A stretch of DNA of 37,935 bases from a virus (IMGVR_UViG_3300005538_000217:1-37935), one strand, 5' to 3'. Positions 24,641 to 31,698 are shown, counted from the first letter of the stretch. Translations and numbers: made by a program. Notes: a model not told the origin generated them from the letters alone.

Positions 24641-26124
24641 GGGCAAAACCCCCCCGGAATTTCTCCCGCGTCCTGTCCCTGGTTGTAGTCCTCGAGCTGC
24701 TGGACCCAGTCCCGTTCCGACCGCGCGCTGAAACTCTGGAGCATCATCGGCGGCATGCAGGCGCAACAAAGCGCGTCGGCTTCATCGGGCGACGGCAGTC
24801 CCCGCCGGCGCATGTCTTCCTTGGTCTCCAGTTTCATGCGCCCGTTGCTGATGGGCTTTATCTTCCGGCCTAAAATCTGGCTCTGAAATTCACCGTCGCG
24901 CGGGAGAATGATTTCACTGCCCTTGATCTTTCCGGCCGTCTCGCCCCAGGCCTCGCTCCACGCGTCGGCATAAGTGTCTATGAAGCGCGGCGCCGCGCCT
25001 CCGTGAAAATCGTTGATGTTAACCCCAAGCTCCTGAATGCGACGCACCATCGGGCCGCCGAGCCCGTCGCCGTCGCCGTCGACCTCTTCCGGCCGCAAGC
25101 CGATCTCTCGCTGCAGCTTCTTAAACAGCCGGATGAACTCGCCCACGGCCGCCATTTCGTTGGGTTCAATCCATTTGTGCTCGATCCAAACCTTGTTGCC
25201 GTTGCGCACGGCCAGCACGTTCTTAGCCCGGCCGCCGGCAAAGTCACAAAACGCATGCCGGCTACCAGATTGCACCGGCGGCGGATTGTCCGCGCACTTC
25301 TGGTACTCGCTCAAAGTCAGCAGCGCATATTCAACAAAGGTCGAGAACTCGCCGAACACACTCGAAAGCGTGAGTGGGTCTTTTACCAGACCGTTGTGCT
25401 TTCCTGACCGAACAATCTGGAGCGAGCTTTCTAAATCCAACCCGTTGTTCTTCGCGATCGTGCGAGCGATGTCTTCGGCGTCGTGCCAGCCACCTTTCTG
25501 TTTTGTGCACTCCAGCTTGTTCAACCGGTGGCACGAATAAAACCCGCTGCGCTCCCGGCTCATCTGGTAAAACAGGCCCGAGGGATCCAACGGTGAACCC
25601 ATGAACAACAGCCAGGTCGGGTTGCAGCGGTCCTCAGCTGCACCCAGGATGTCGTCGCGGACCGCCGCACTTTCGTCAACGATGATCAACTGCGGCTTGC
25701 TCTGGCCGTCTTCCGTCTCTTCGTGAAACCCCTGAAATGTCCCCTGGTCGCGGCCCGTGTAAAACAGCGCATCGTTGATACCGTCGATTTTGATCGAACG
25801 GTCGAGGAACTCCCACCGGGGAAAGAGATGCTCCTGCCGCTTCAGGTTCGGCACGAGTTGCTCTTTCAGTTGTCGGTCGCTGGCACTTGTCACCTGCACG
25901 CGCGCCCGTTTGATTTCGAGCGCAAACAGAACGGCCGCGGTGGCCACGCGCGAGGTCTTGCCCACTTCGTTGGAACAGAAAAATGCCAGCCGGCTCTTCG
26001 CCTTGTGAAAAAGATCATCCAACACGGCCGCCTGTTTGGGGTGCAAGGCCATGCCCAGCCTGACCCGCGCATAAGAGCTGGGTTTAGCCAGGGCCCGCGC
26101 CACCAGTTCGGCATCAGTGGCCAT
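24637..26124 (-). CDS. terL: Terminase large subunit
   Basis: A 495-residue DNA-packaging motor. Walker A-like SerAsnGluValGlyLysThrSer at residues 51-58, Walker B LeuIleIleValAspGluSer at about 146-152, and coupling motif MetGlySerProLeu later. The RNase-H-like nuclease half shows AlaPheCysAspPheAlaGlyGly, ValAspGlyAspGlyAspGlyLeuGly and ProAspGluAlaAspAla, giving acidic catalytic residues. ATP hydrolysis drives DNA into the prohead through the portal, and the nuclease cuts the concatemer. The start at 26124 overlaps the small-terminase-like gene by 11 bp; the longer ORF to 26529 is a shadow of that gene. Confidence 0.93.
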   Translation of the reverse strand: MATDAELVARALAKPSSYARVRLGMALHPKQAAVLDDLFHKAKSRLAFFCSNEVGKTSRVATAAVLFALEIKRARVQVTSASDRQLKEQLVPNLKRQEHLFPRWEFLDRSIKIDGINDALFYTGRDQGTFQGFHEETEDGQSKPQLIIVDESAAVRDDILGAAEDRCNPTWLLFMGSPLDPSGLFYQMSRERSGFYSCHRLNKLECTKQKGGWHDAEDIARTIAKNNGLDLESSLQIVRSGKHNGLVKDPLTLSSVFGEFSTFVEYALLTLSEYQKCADNPPPVQSGSRHAFCDFAGGRAKNVLAVRNGNKVWIEHKWIEPNEMAAVGEFIRLFKKLQREIGLRPEEVDGDGDGLGGPMVRRIQELGVNINDFHGGAAPRFIDTYADAWSEAWGETAGKIKGSEIILPRDGEFQSQILGRKIKPISNGRMKLETKEDMRRRGLPSPDEADALCCACMPPMMLQSFSARSERDWVQQLEDYNQGQDAGEIPGGFCP

Positions 26125-26521
26125 GTTTTGAAAGTTCGCGGGCCCGCTCGACCACGTCGGCCGGCAGCTCGAACACGTTTGTATTATTGACCTGCACCGG
26201 GGCGGGATCGGGCTTGGCAAACAAATCAGGAAAGCGACGCTCCAGCAGCCACTTGAGATTGCCCAATTCCTTGGAGGCAGCCAGCCGCTGAGTCGCCCGG
26301 TCCAGGAACTTTCCCTTGCCGGCCTCATAATGGGGGGAAAATTCGGGGTGCGCTTGGAGTGCCTTCTTCCACGTCTCCTCGTTGATGGTGGCCTTGTTTT
26401 CGGCCGCCAAAGCCAGTTTGAGAGTGAGTCCCCGCCCCACGCGCACAGCCACACGCTTAACCACCGCCAGAGTAATCGAGGGTTTCGGACCGGGAGTCTT
26501 TCGCGTTCGCTTGCGTCGCAC
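26114..26521 (-). CDS. Terminase small subunit-like protein
   Basis: A 135-residue protein with a GTG start. The basic N-terminus (MetArgArgLysArgThrArgLys) is followed by helices with an HTH-like layout (LeuAlaValValLysArg...GlyLeuThrLeuLysLeuAlaLeu, about 18-42) and TrpLysLysAlaLeuGlnAlaHisProGluPhe, then LeuLysTrpLeuLeuGluArgArgPhePro. This is the size and pattern of small terminases, which recognise the packaging site. The position directly before the large subunit supports it. An in-frame TGA five codons upstream limits the start to GTG. Confidence 0.75.
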   Translation of the reverse strand: MRRKRTRKTPGPKPSITLAVVKRVAVRVGRGLTLKLALAAENKATINEETWKKALQAHPEFSPHYEAGKGKFLDRATQRLAASKELGNLKWLLERRFPDLFAKPDPAPVQVNNTNVFELPADVVERARELSKHGH

Positions 26522-26540
26522 GTGTGCAATGGTTCAACGC

Positions 26541-26894
26541 CTATCCCTTTTTGCCCTTGTTAGTCCACGGGCCAGGTGGTTGCTGTCGGGACAGGATGCG
26601 CTCCACCGTGCGGTCCGCGCAGCTCAACGCGCGTGCAATTCTTGTGTTGTTCCATCCCTCCGCATGCAGGCGGCGCACGATCTCCGAACGCTTGCGCGCA
26701 TAGACTCCCTTCCTCGGGCGAGCCGAAGCCGGCAAATAAATCACCTCGAGTTCGAAACCCAGCGTCTCCGCCAGGGCCTCCGCCTGGCGCGCGTCGTCAC
26801 TCAGCACTCCACGGGATTGAAAAATGATCTCCAGCCGCGCAATACGTTTGCTCATCGCCACAATTTCTCCCTGCAGCCGCTCGATCTCATTCAC
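26541..26894 (-). CDS. Coiled-coil HTH DNA-binding protein
   Basis: A 117-residue protein with a GTG start overlapping the upstream stop by 4 nt. Residues 1-30 are a coiled coil (GluIleGluArgLeuGlnGlyGluIle). The C-terminal part has a resolvase/Trp-repressor-like HTH: ValArgArgLeuHisAlaGluGlyTrpAsnAsnThrArgIleAlaArgAlaLeu, then AspArgThrValGluArgIleLeu. A basic tail follows. It lies just before the packaging genes, so late-gene control or packaging-site binding are both possible. Confidence 0.75.
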   Translation of the reverse strand: MNEIERLQGEIVAMSKRIARLEIIFQSRGVLSDDARQAEALAETLGFELEVIYLPASARPRKGVYARKRSEIVRRLHAEGWNNTRIARALSCADRTVERILSRQQPPGPWTNKGKKG

Positions 26895-27370
26895 GGCCGT
26901 TCCACTAAAGCGCGCCGGCACATCGGGCATTTGTCCGCCACGGCAAACTTTTTCTGGAAGGCCTCCGCGGGCGCATATTGTTCGTCGACCGCGATCCCGT
27001 TGCTCTGCGGCAAAAACCCTCCGATCGGCCGCTCGTTGGCCAGCACGATCACCCGCGAACCAGTCATCCGCAGCGGCAGCTTCGTTTTTAAAAACGGGTA
27101 GACCGTCTTGATCGCTATCTCGTGAGTCTGTAACTGGACCGGAAACCGCCGCGTCAGCCAGTGTGGAAAAAATCGCTGTTTGAAATGGTCCCACCAGGTC
27201 GCCGGCGTCGCGATGGTAAACGGCTTCTGCTGTTCGCAGGCGACGAAGGTGCGAAACTCAGAGAACATCTCCTGCAGCCCCTTATTGCCGGCGCGCAGGC
27301 CGTAGCAAAAACTCGAGTTTGTCACGGTCAACCCGAACTGCTGCAGATCAAGCTCGACGCGTTCAATCAT
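26891..27370 (-). CDS. Hypothetical protein with C-terminal Cys-x2-Cys
   Basis: A 159-residue mixed alpha/beta protein starting MetIleGluArgValGluLeuAsp. Visible parts are ThrPheValAlaCysGluGlnGln, TrpTrpAspHisPheLysGlnArgPhePhePro and a C-terminal LysCysProMetCysArgArg knuckle. One Cys pair alone is half of a zinc site. The start is set by the 4-nt ATGA overlap. No family recognised. Confidence 0.7.
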   Translation of the reverse strand: MIERVELDLQQFGLTVTNSSFCYGLRAGNKGLQEMFSEFRTFVACEQQKPFTIATPATWWDHFKQRFFPHWLTRRFPVQLQTHEIAIKTVYPFLKTKLPLRMTGSRVIVLANERPIGGFLPQSNGIAVDEQYAPAEAFQKKFAVADKCPMCRRALVERP

Positions 27371-27909
27371 GGCTGCACCCAGGGACAAACAAAATTGATC
27401 GTCAGCGGATTGCCCAGGGAATCTGTGGCGCGGAAGAAACAGCTGCGCCGCGGGTCAATCGATAAAACAATGTTCGACCCGGTGACGTTCGTCGCGAACG
27501 GCCAGTTCACCAGGTCGGGCGAGGCCTGCACAACCACGTTGGCCAGGTTGGCTCCCCACGAAATCAAAATGTTGGTCCGCGGCACGCCCGGCGTGATCAG
27601 GGGAATGATGTTGGAGGGATCACTCACACTCCCAGCGCGGTCAAACGCCACCACCGCCACATACAGCGGCTCCATATTCGTCGTGAACAAAATTCCGTTT
27701 GTCCCGTTGCCCAACGATTGTGACCTGGTGAAGTTGTTCGAGGCCGTCCCGTAAAGTGCAACATATCCGGTTACATTCGTGTCCGGCGACGGAGTCCAGG
27801 TGAGTTCAAAGAAGTTCGTGTCCGGGCAGTTCGTCGAGTAATCCGCCGGATTCAACGAAGCGGCAGCGGCCGCCAACGGCAGTATGAGAAATAAAAGAAT
27901 CCGTTTCAC
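27367..27909 (-). CDS. Secreted fibronectin-III-like protein
   Basis: A 180-residue protein with a GTG start overlapping the Gam-like stop by 4 nt. Residues 1-18 are a signal peptide (LysArgIleLeuLeuPheLeuIleLeuProLeuAlaAlaAlaAlaAla). An Fn3-like domain follows (PheGluLeuThrTrpThrProSerProAspThrAsnValThrGlyTyr, TyrValAlaValValAlaPheAspArgAlaGly). The end carries SerProAspLeuValAsnTrp...PhePheArgAla, a module I associate with secreted proteins of Verrucomicrobiota. The partner is unknown; adhesion or surface masking is a guess. Its place among early genes is odd for a virion protein. Confidence 0.8.
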   Translation of the reverse strand: MKRILLFLILPLAAAAASLNPADYSTNCPDTNFFELTWTPSPDTNVTGYVALYGTASNNFTRSQSLGNGTNGILFTTNMEPLYVAVVAFDRAGSVSDPSNIIPLITPGVPRTNILISWGANLANVVVQASPDLVNWPFATNVTGSNIVLSIDPRRSCFFRATDSLGNPLTINFVCPWVQP

Positions 27910-28535
27910 GGTATCAGGTCGCAATCCCTGGCCACGGCTTCCGGCTTGGTCTCGATATCAAACCCCTCTTCACGCACGATCTTGACCCCTATCTCGCTCA
28001 GCCGGGCGACCGGGAGTTTGCCGCCATCCTTGGTTTGCTTCAGCAGTTCCTGGCGATCGATCTCGAACTTCGTTCGCAGGTACTCGCGCCATTGGCTGGT
28101 CACGGCAAAGGACCGCAATTTTTTGAGCACCTTCTCTTCGTTCCAACGCGCCAGAAAACCAATCTTCCGGCTGCCCTGGCGGAACTGCAAAACCCCGTGG
28201 CTGAACTCCAGCGACTGCTGCTCGCCAAACTCTCCGCGGTTCCCGCGCGCCCACTCCTCCAGCTGCACTTTCAGCCGGCTCACCTTGGCGGAAACGGCCG
28301 TGATGCCCTCCAACCCGTTCAATCCGTTGTCGTGTTTGGTCTCCAGTTCGGTGATGGCCTTCTGCCGGGCCGCCGTCAGCAGCACCAGCGAAGCCAGCGC
28401 GTGGGCGTAATCCCTCACGGCCGCGGCGGCCTCTTCTTTGGATTGCAGGGACGGCAAAGCCGGAGCTTGATTGGGCTCCGGCAGGTTGCCGGATTGTTTC
28501 TTCGCCTCCATTGGCGCCGTGCATCCTACCGTCAA
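27906..28535 (-). CDS. Gam-like host-nuclease inhibitor
   Basis: A 209-residue protein. After a short N-terminal tail it has two long helices (about 30-95), then PheSerHisGlyValLeuGlnPheArgGlnGlySerArgLysIleGlyPhe and a helical C-terminus, which is the Mu Gam (PF07352-type) pattern. Gam proteins bind duplex ends and shield phage DNA from RecBCD-type nucleases. TTG at 28535 is chosen because AGGA lies 6-7 nt upstream; ATG at 28511 is the alternative. It is the first minus gene after the intergenic island with the plus-strand HTH gene. Confidence 0.85.
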   Translation of the reverse strand: MTVGCTAPMEAKKQSGNLPEPNQAPALPSLQSKEEAAAAVRDYAHALASLVLLTAARQKAITELETKHDNGLNGLEGITAVSAKVSRLKVQLEEWARGNRGEFGEQQSLEFSHGVLQFRQGSRKIGFLARWNEEKVLKKLRSFAVTSQWREYLRTKFEIDRQELLKQTKDGGKLPVARLSEIGVKIVREEGFDIETKPEAVARDCDLIP

Positions 28536-28550
28536 TGCGGATCCTGCCCA

Positions 28551-28567
28551 GTCACCCTTTTGGTGAC
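28551..28567. promoter_or_regulatory. Inverted repeat between divergent genes
   Basis: GTCACC and GGTGAC arms with a 5-nt CTTTT centre, in the 100-bp gap between the Gam-like gene and the divergent plus-strand HTH gene. Its place suits an operator for that HTH protein, but no near-consensus promoter is clear around it. Confidence 0.45.
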
Positions 28568-28635
28568 ATGGCTTTAGCCTCGACCCGCGCTCATCCTCCC
28601 TATACCTTTTCCCTGGGCCGGCCTGAGAGAAGCGT

Positions 28636-28890
28636 ATGTTGCCACTCAGTCCTACGGAACGCCTGGTCCTCGAACTCTACGACCGCGGGGAACAATGGAA
28701 GGGAATCGCCTCCCGCCTGAAGATCTCCATCAACACCGCCAAAACCCACGGCCACCGCATCATCGTCAAATACATGGCCGTCAACCTGCGCCAGGCGGCC
28801 CACCTCCGCCGGACTACAACTTATCGATCGCCGTTACCGCCTGCTCAATATGGTGGTCGATCATTGAAACGGTCAAAACCTCGGCGTTGA
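28636..28890 (+). CDS. LuxR/GerE-type HTH regulator
   Basis: An 84-residue protein, the only plus-strand gene inside the leftward block. Residues 4-57 match a GerE helix-turn-helix: LeuSerProThrGluArgLeuValLeuGluLeuTyrAsp, then TrpLysGlyIleAlaSerArgLeuLysIleSerIleAsnThrAlaLysThrHis. The rest is a basic tail that overlaps the 3' end of the convergent minus gene by 77 bp; the HTH part itself ends before that overlap. GAGAG lies 6 nt before the ATG. A stand-alone HTH without a receiver domain suggests a simple DNA-binding regulator. Confidence 0.82.
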   Translation: MLPLSPTERLVLELYDRGEQWKGIASRLKISINTAKTHGHRIIVKYMAVNLRQAAHLRRTTTYRSPLPPAQYGGRSLKRSKPRR

Positions 28891-29185
28891 CCAGTTTGGA
28901 GAAATTTCGGTGCGCCGTCCGCATCAGGTTGTAAGTCCGGCGCTGTCTTCTCAGAACCAGGCAGTTCAAGATCAAACAGAAGCAATCGACCCCGGCGTCC
29001 ACCGCGTCCACCCACCGGACCGGCCGCTGAAAATCACCCCACCAGCTGAGGCAATTTTCAACCATCAACACCCCCATACAGAGCACTGCCAGCTGCGATA
29101 TAAAACACGCTCGGCGCGCCGGTTTTAAATTTGTCTCCAACACCGAAACCATGACGCGGGTGCGATTGATCAGATGATCGATCAT
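28814..29185 (-). CDS. Small membrane protein
   Basis: A 123-residue protein. Two hydrophobic segments (about 25-45 CysPheIleSerGlnLeuAlaValLeuCysMetGlyValLeu and about 65-78 CysPheCysLeuIleLeuAsnCysLeuValLeu) flank a Trp-rich loop. Basic helices follow. Start at 29185 by the 4-nt ATGA overlap. Its end converges with the plus-strand HTH gene. Function unknown. Confidence 0.7.
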   Translation of the reverse strand: MIDHLINRTRVMVSVLETNLKPARRACFISQLAVLCMGVLMVENCLSWWGDFQRPVRWVDAVDAGVDCFCLILNCLVLRRQRRTYNLMRTAHRNFSKLVNAEVLTVSMIDHHIEQAVTAIDKL

Positions 29186-29589
29186 CCCGGCCCCCGAAAA
29201 ATTCGTTTCATTTTCACAAACAACGCCATCCCGTCGAACTTGTTCGCCAGCATGGCCAAAGCCGCTTCGTGCCCCGGATGCGTGTTGGCACTCTCCGCCA
29301 GCGCCATCATGAGGATTTCCTTTTCGCTTTCGTCGATCTCCGCCTGCGTCGTCAGCAACCGCTGCAGCTCGTGCTGGCCAAAATGTTCGGCCGATTTCTG
29401 GACGAACTCCAGCATCGCCCTGCAAATGTCCTCGCGCTTCGCATTGCTCGCGTACTCCAGCGCCCCGCGCGGGCCTTCACCTGGCCGGTCGCTGTCGAAG
29501 CACAACACGGCAAAGCCGGTCCCCGGCGGAATAATCGCCTCGATCGCCCGCGCGAGCTCCTGCATCCGGTCTCGTGTGTCGTTGCTCAT
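29182..29589 (-). CDS. Conserved phage protein of unknown function
   Basis: A 135-residue protein. Residues 18-60 (IleProProGlyThrGlyPheAlaValLeuCysPheAsp, then GluTyrAlaSerAsnAlaLysArgGluAspIleCysArgAlaMetLeuGluPhe) resemble a small domain I recall from many phage genomes, of unknown role. The C-terminal half is helical and acidic. It is coupled on both sides by 4-nt overlaps. Confidence 0.75.
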   Translation of the reverse strand: MSNDTRDRMQELARAIEAIIPPGTGFAVLCFDSDRPGEGPRGALEYASNAKREDICRAMLEFVQKSAEHFGQHELQRLLTTQAEIDESEKEILMMALAESANTHPGHEAALAMLANKFDGMALFVKMKRIFRGPG

Positions 29590-29936
29590 AACTGCCTCGC
29601 CATCGCCTTTGAACTTTGAACACTGGGGCCCGCGTTTGTTTGCACCTGCACCGCTGCGTTCGTAATGCCGAATGCATTGGTGATCGTCGCAAAAAACTGG
29701 TCCATCGGCATCCCGTTCCGGGCCGCCGCGTAACCGCCCACGCCGCAGGTCAACGCAGTCATCTGCACGTCATGCTCCGCTTCCGACACCTGGTGGATGA
29801 GCCGGGCAATCTGGTCCTTCTGCTGTTTCTCCAGCGCCAGCAAATCCCTGTTCTCATTCAAAAGGCGCAGGCAGTTCAAACTAAGCAGCAGCGCGCCAAG
29901 AGCCATTAAGAACAACCTTAACGCGTCCTGTCTCAT
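29586..29936 (-). CDS. Membrane-anchored coiled-coil protein
   Basis: A 116-residue protein. Residues 8-23 form a membrane segment (LeuPheLeuMetAlaLeuGlyAlaLeuLeuLeuSer), then a coiled coil (about 25-55) with LeuLeuAlaLeuGluLysGlnGlnLysAspGln, then a Gly/Asn/Thr-rich tail. ATG 29936 overlaps the upstream stop by 4 nt. Function unknown. Confidence 0.7.
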   Translation of the reverse strand: MRQDALRLFLMALGALLLSLNCLRLLNENRDLLALEKQQKDQIARLIHQVSEAEHDVQMTALTCGVGGYAAARNGMPMDQFFATITNAFGITNAAVQVQTNAGPSVQSSKAMARQL

Positions 29937-30280
29937 CGCCACCTCCTGCGCGTTTCGCGCATGATTTTGTCCAGGTCAAACGATCCGGCGCCTGCCGCCG
30001 TTTGCCCCAGGCTGTCCAGCAAACGCCGGCTGTCGATGCAGCGCTGTTCGTTGGCCATCAGGTGCGGCAACGCCTCCGCCATCGTCTGATAGCTTGTCGT
30101 GCCCTCCTCAAACCGAAGATCCCGCGAACCGCAAATCGCGCACCAGCGGTTCATGCCGGCATCGCGAATGATCCCCTCCAGCTGCTCGCAGGCCTCGAGA
30201 AAGTTGCCGGCGCCTTCGGCGTAAGCGCTGGCCAGGAGGCAGTGCCGCTGTGGGCACAACATTTGCACGAGCTTAACCAC
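29933..30280 (-). CDS. Small zinc-ribbon-like protein
   Basis: A 115-residue protein with a GTG start at 30280. CysProGlnArgHis near residue 9 and CysAlaIleCysGly near 47 could form a zinc site. The rest is helical (AlaGluGlyAlaGlyAsnPheLeuGluAlaCysGluGlnLeu). It overlaps the replication-initiator-like gene by 8 bp. No named family. Confidence 0.7.
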   Translation of the reverse strand: MVKLVQMLCPQRHCLLASAYAEGAGNFLEACEQLEGIIRDAGMNRWCAICGSRDLRFEEGTTSYQTMAEALPHLMANEQRCIDSRRLLDSLGQTAAGAGSFDLDKIMRETRRRWR

Positions 30281-31331
30281 GCGCTTCCTCCCTCTCAAAT
30301 TTCCAGCGCTTCAGGCCCGTTTCCTTTTCGGTCTGTTTGCCGTAGTAGTACCACAAGCAGGCCCCGGGCGTTTTCTCCACCTTGATGCTTTTATCCTGGA
30401 GCCCAGCCAGCACATAGTTCAATACGCGCTCGACGCGATCAATGGCTTCGCCACTGTTCCAAACGTAGTAGGCGCTGCCCCACGACCCTTTCCTGGCCCA
30501 GTCCTCCAGTCCTACAAACGAGCGAACCCTTTCCTGCACCCGGTGCCGCCTGCGCGGGTCCGGTTCGTCGGATTTTTCCGACGAAGCGCTACGTTTAAAC
30601 GTTTTTTGTACCTCTTCTAAACGTGTACACGTTAAACGTTCGCGCGCGCGCGTACCGCCACTGTCGTCGGATTTTTCCGACGACGCAGTTTTCGCCGCAA
30701 AATCAGGGCTTTGCTGTGTCGTCGGATTTATCCGACGAAGTTCGGACGGGCTGCCCTGTGTTTCGTCGGATTTATCCGACGAAACCGCCGGCGTCGCGCC
30801 GGTTGAGGTTTGACCCGTCGCCGCCTCCCTGCTTAATTCGGAGAGGGCCTCGGAGAGCGGCCGCTCGGCTCGCAGTTGCAGCTCCGGCGCGTGGGATGAA
30901 ACCGCGCCGGTAAATTCGCGGGCCCGCATCGCGCGGGCCCGGAGCCACACCTGGGGGTGCGGCCTTGGTTCAAAGGTGCCCTGGCCCGGGTTGATGTCCA
31001 CGATACCAAGGTCCTTCAAAGTGTTCAGTATACTCGCCACCTTGTCCCCACGAAAGCCCTTCGAATCTTTTAAATTCAACAGTCTCGCCCAGCGGTCCAG
31101 GTCTTCGTCCGTGCAGCGCCCACTCTCCAGTCCCGCATCAAACGTCTCCAGGCAGATCTGGTAACCAAGCCGCAGTTCGTTGGGCCGCAATTTAATTCCC
31201 TCCCGTCCCGAGGCGAGCTCGCCCAGCCCGGTGCGAAAGGAGCAGGACATGGCGGCGCATTTTAAATCCTGCATTTTAGGGCCCCCCGGTCGACCGGCGC
31301 TATTGCCTTGATAACATGAGTGTTCAGTCAT
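30273..31331 (-). CDS. Replication-initiator-like protein (lambda O-type layout)
   Basis: Up to 352 residues. A winged-helix-like N-terminal domain lies at about 50-122 (LeuAspArgTrpAlaArgLeuLeu, ValAlaSerIleLeuAsnThrLeuLysAspLeuGlyIleValAsp, then a Gly-rich wing). A disordered Ser/Thr/Arg linker at about 145-260 holds four repeat-encoded segments. The C-terminal domain has SerAlaTyrTyrValTrpAsnSerGly and LeuTrpTyrTyrTyrGlyLys. N-terminal wHTH, long linker and C-terminal domain match initiators such as lambda O, whose linker DNA is the origin. ATG 31331 lacks a good ribosome site; ATG 31274 (MetGlnAspLeuLys) may be the true start. Helicase loading is inferred. Confidence 0.75.
   Translation of the reverse strand: MTEHSCYQGNSAGRPGGPKMQDLKCAAMSCSFRTGLGELASGREGIKLRPNELRLGYQICLETFDAGLESGRCTDEDLDRWARLLNLKDSKGFRGDKVASILNTLKDLGIVDINPGQGTFEPRPHPQVWLRARAMRAREFTGAVSSHAPELQLRAERPLSEALSELSREAATGQTSTGATPAVSSDKSDETQGSPSELRRINPTTQQSPDFAAKTASSEKSDDSGGTRARERLTCTRLEEVQKTFKRSASSEKSDEPDPRRRHRVQERVRSFVGLEDWARKGSWGSAYYVWNSGEAIDRVERVLNYVLAGLQDKSIKVEKTPGACLWYYYGKQTEKETGLKRWKFEREEARG
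30564..30585. repeat. Palindromic repeat 1
   Basis: Arms TTCGTCGGA and TCCGACGAA, centre TTTT. On the minus strand it encodes SerSerGluLysSerAspGlu. Confidence 0.85.
30591..30633. repeat. Two perfect palindromes between repeats 1 and 2
   Basis: ACGTTTAAACGT (30591-30602) and AACGTGTACACGTT (30620-30633) are both perfect palindromes. TAAACGT occurs at 30596, 30618 and 30633. A (CG)6 run follows at 30641-30652. This is the most AT-rich part of the block apart from the repeat centres and could be a melting or binding element. Confidence 0.7.
30663..30684. repeat. Palindromic repeat 2
   Basis: Arms GTCGTCGGA and TCCGACGAC, centre TTTT. It lies 99 bp after repeat 1 in the same codon frame (SerSerGluLysSerAspAsp). 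Confidence 0.85.
30719..30738. repeat. Palindromic repeat 3, shifted codon frame
   Basis: Arms TCGTCGGAT and ATCCGACGA, centre TT. It is 55 bp after repeat 2, so it is read in another frame as ArgArgIleAsnProThr. Confidence 0.85.
30761..30784. repeat. Palindromic repeat 4
   Basis: The longest copy: 11-bp arms TTTCGTCGGAT and ATCCGACGAAA with a TT centre. It starts 44 bp after repeat 3 and 99 bp after repeat 2. Confidence 0.85.
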
Positions 31332-31363
31332 ATTTTATTGGCCAATATCATCAGGGTCCGGCT

Positions 31364-31666
31364 TCATGCCCGGGGCGCCGATCGGCGCCCTGGGGCTTTT
31401 TTTTGGCTGCCTTCCATTCGGCAAGGCAGCCGCACTAACACCCGCTTCTCCACCAGCCGCTTGAGCGCTTCGTGCGCGTGCGAGGTCGTCTCTGTCGCCG
31501 CGCCCAGTTCGCGGAACACGCGGAAATAAGCCGCCGTGCGCCCCTTGCGGAAAGACCGCTCGACGAAATAATCCAGGATGCGCATTTCCTCCGGGTCAAA
31601 GCACGTCGCCACTCTCCGGCGCACGTTCAACTCGATCTGTTCAAATTGCGCCTGGCTCAAGTTCAA
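31364..31666 (-). CDS. Winged-helix-like DNA-binding protein
   Basis: A 100-residue protein. No ATG fits; a TTG at 31666 has AGGA 6 nt upstream and gives a compact start (AsnLeuSerGlnAlaGlnPheGlu). The core ArgIleLeuAspTyrPheValGluArgSerPheArgLysGlyArgThrAlaAlaTyrPhe, then HisAlaHisGluAlaLeuLysArgLeuValGluLysArgValLeuVal, resembles the winged helix of phage RepO-type proteins. It is just upstream of the initiator-like gene, so a replication or control role fits. Its last codons contain a plus-direction terminator-like hairpin. Confidence 0.7.
   Translation of the reverse strand: MNLSQAQFEQIELNVRRRVATCFDPEEMRILDYFVERSFRKGRTAAYFRVFRELGAATETTSHAHEALKRLVEKRVLVRLPCRMEGSQKKAPGRRSAPRA
31369..31404 (+). 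terminator. Intrinsic terminator-like hairpin, plus polarity
   Basis: An 11-bp GC-rich stem (one G-T pair) with a GATC loop is followed by GC and eight T residues on the plus strand. That is strong for a rho-independent terminator. All nearby genes run on the minus strand, so it would stop antisense transcripts, for example one begun at the plus-strand HTH gene at 28636. It lies within the last codons of the minus gene that ends at 31364. Confidence 0.6.
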
Positions 31667-31698
31667 AGCTCGTCCTTTCTCGCATAACGCGCCTGCTT

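Larger units (their letters stand above)
30564..30784. other. Candidate replication origin inside the initiator gene
   Basis: A 221-bp block with four palindromes sharing TCGTCGGATTTWTCCGACGA (W is A or T), two further palindromes, three TAAACGT words and a (CG)6 run. Repeat starts are 99, 55 and 44 bp apart, so repeats 1, 2 and 4 are exactly 99 bp apart, with repeat 3 between. Repeat 3 is read in a different codon frame (ArgArgIleAsnPro instead of SerSerXLysSerAsp) yet keeps the same DNA, which argues for selection on DNA. The origin role is inferred by analogy with lambda ori, which also has four iterons within gene O. Confidence 0.65.

Noticed and set aside
26125-26529. N-terminal extension of the large terminase to 26529
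   Set aside because: That stretch is the out-of-frame shadow of the small-terminase-like gene; ATG at 26124 gives a normal terminase N-terminus.
30564-30784. The repeats as a CRISPR array
   Set aside because: Spacing is uneven (99, 55, 44 bp), the units are full palindromes and they lie inside an open reading frame with no cas genes near.
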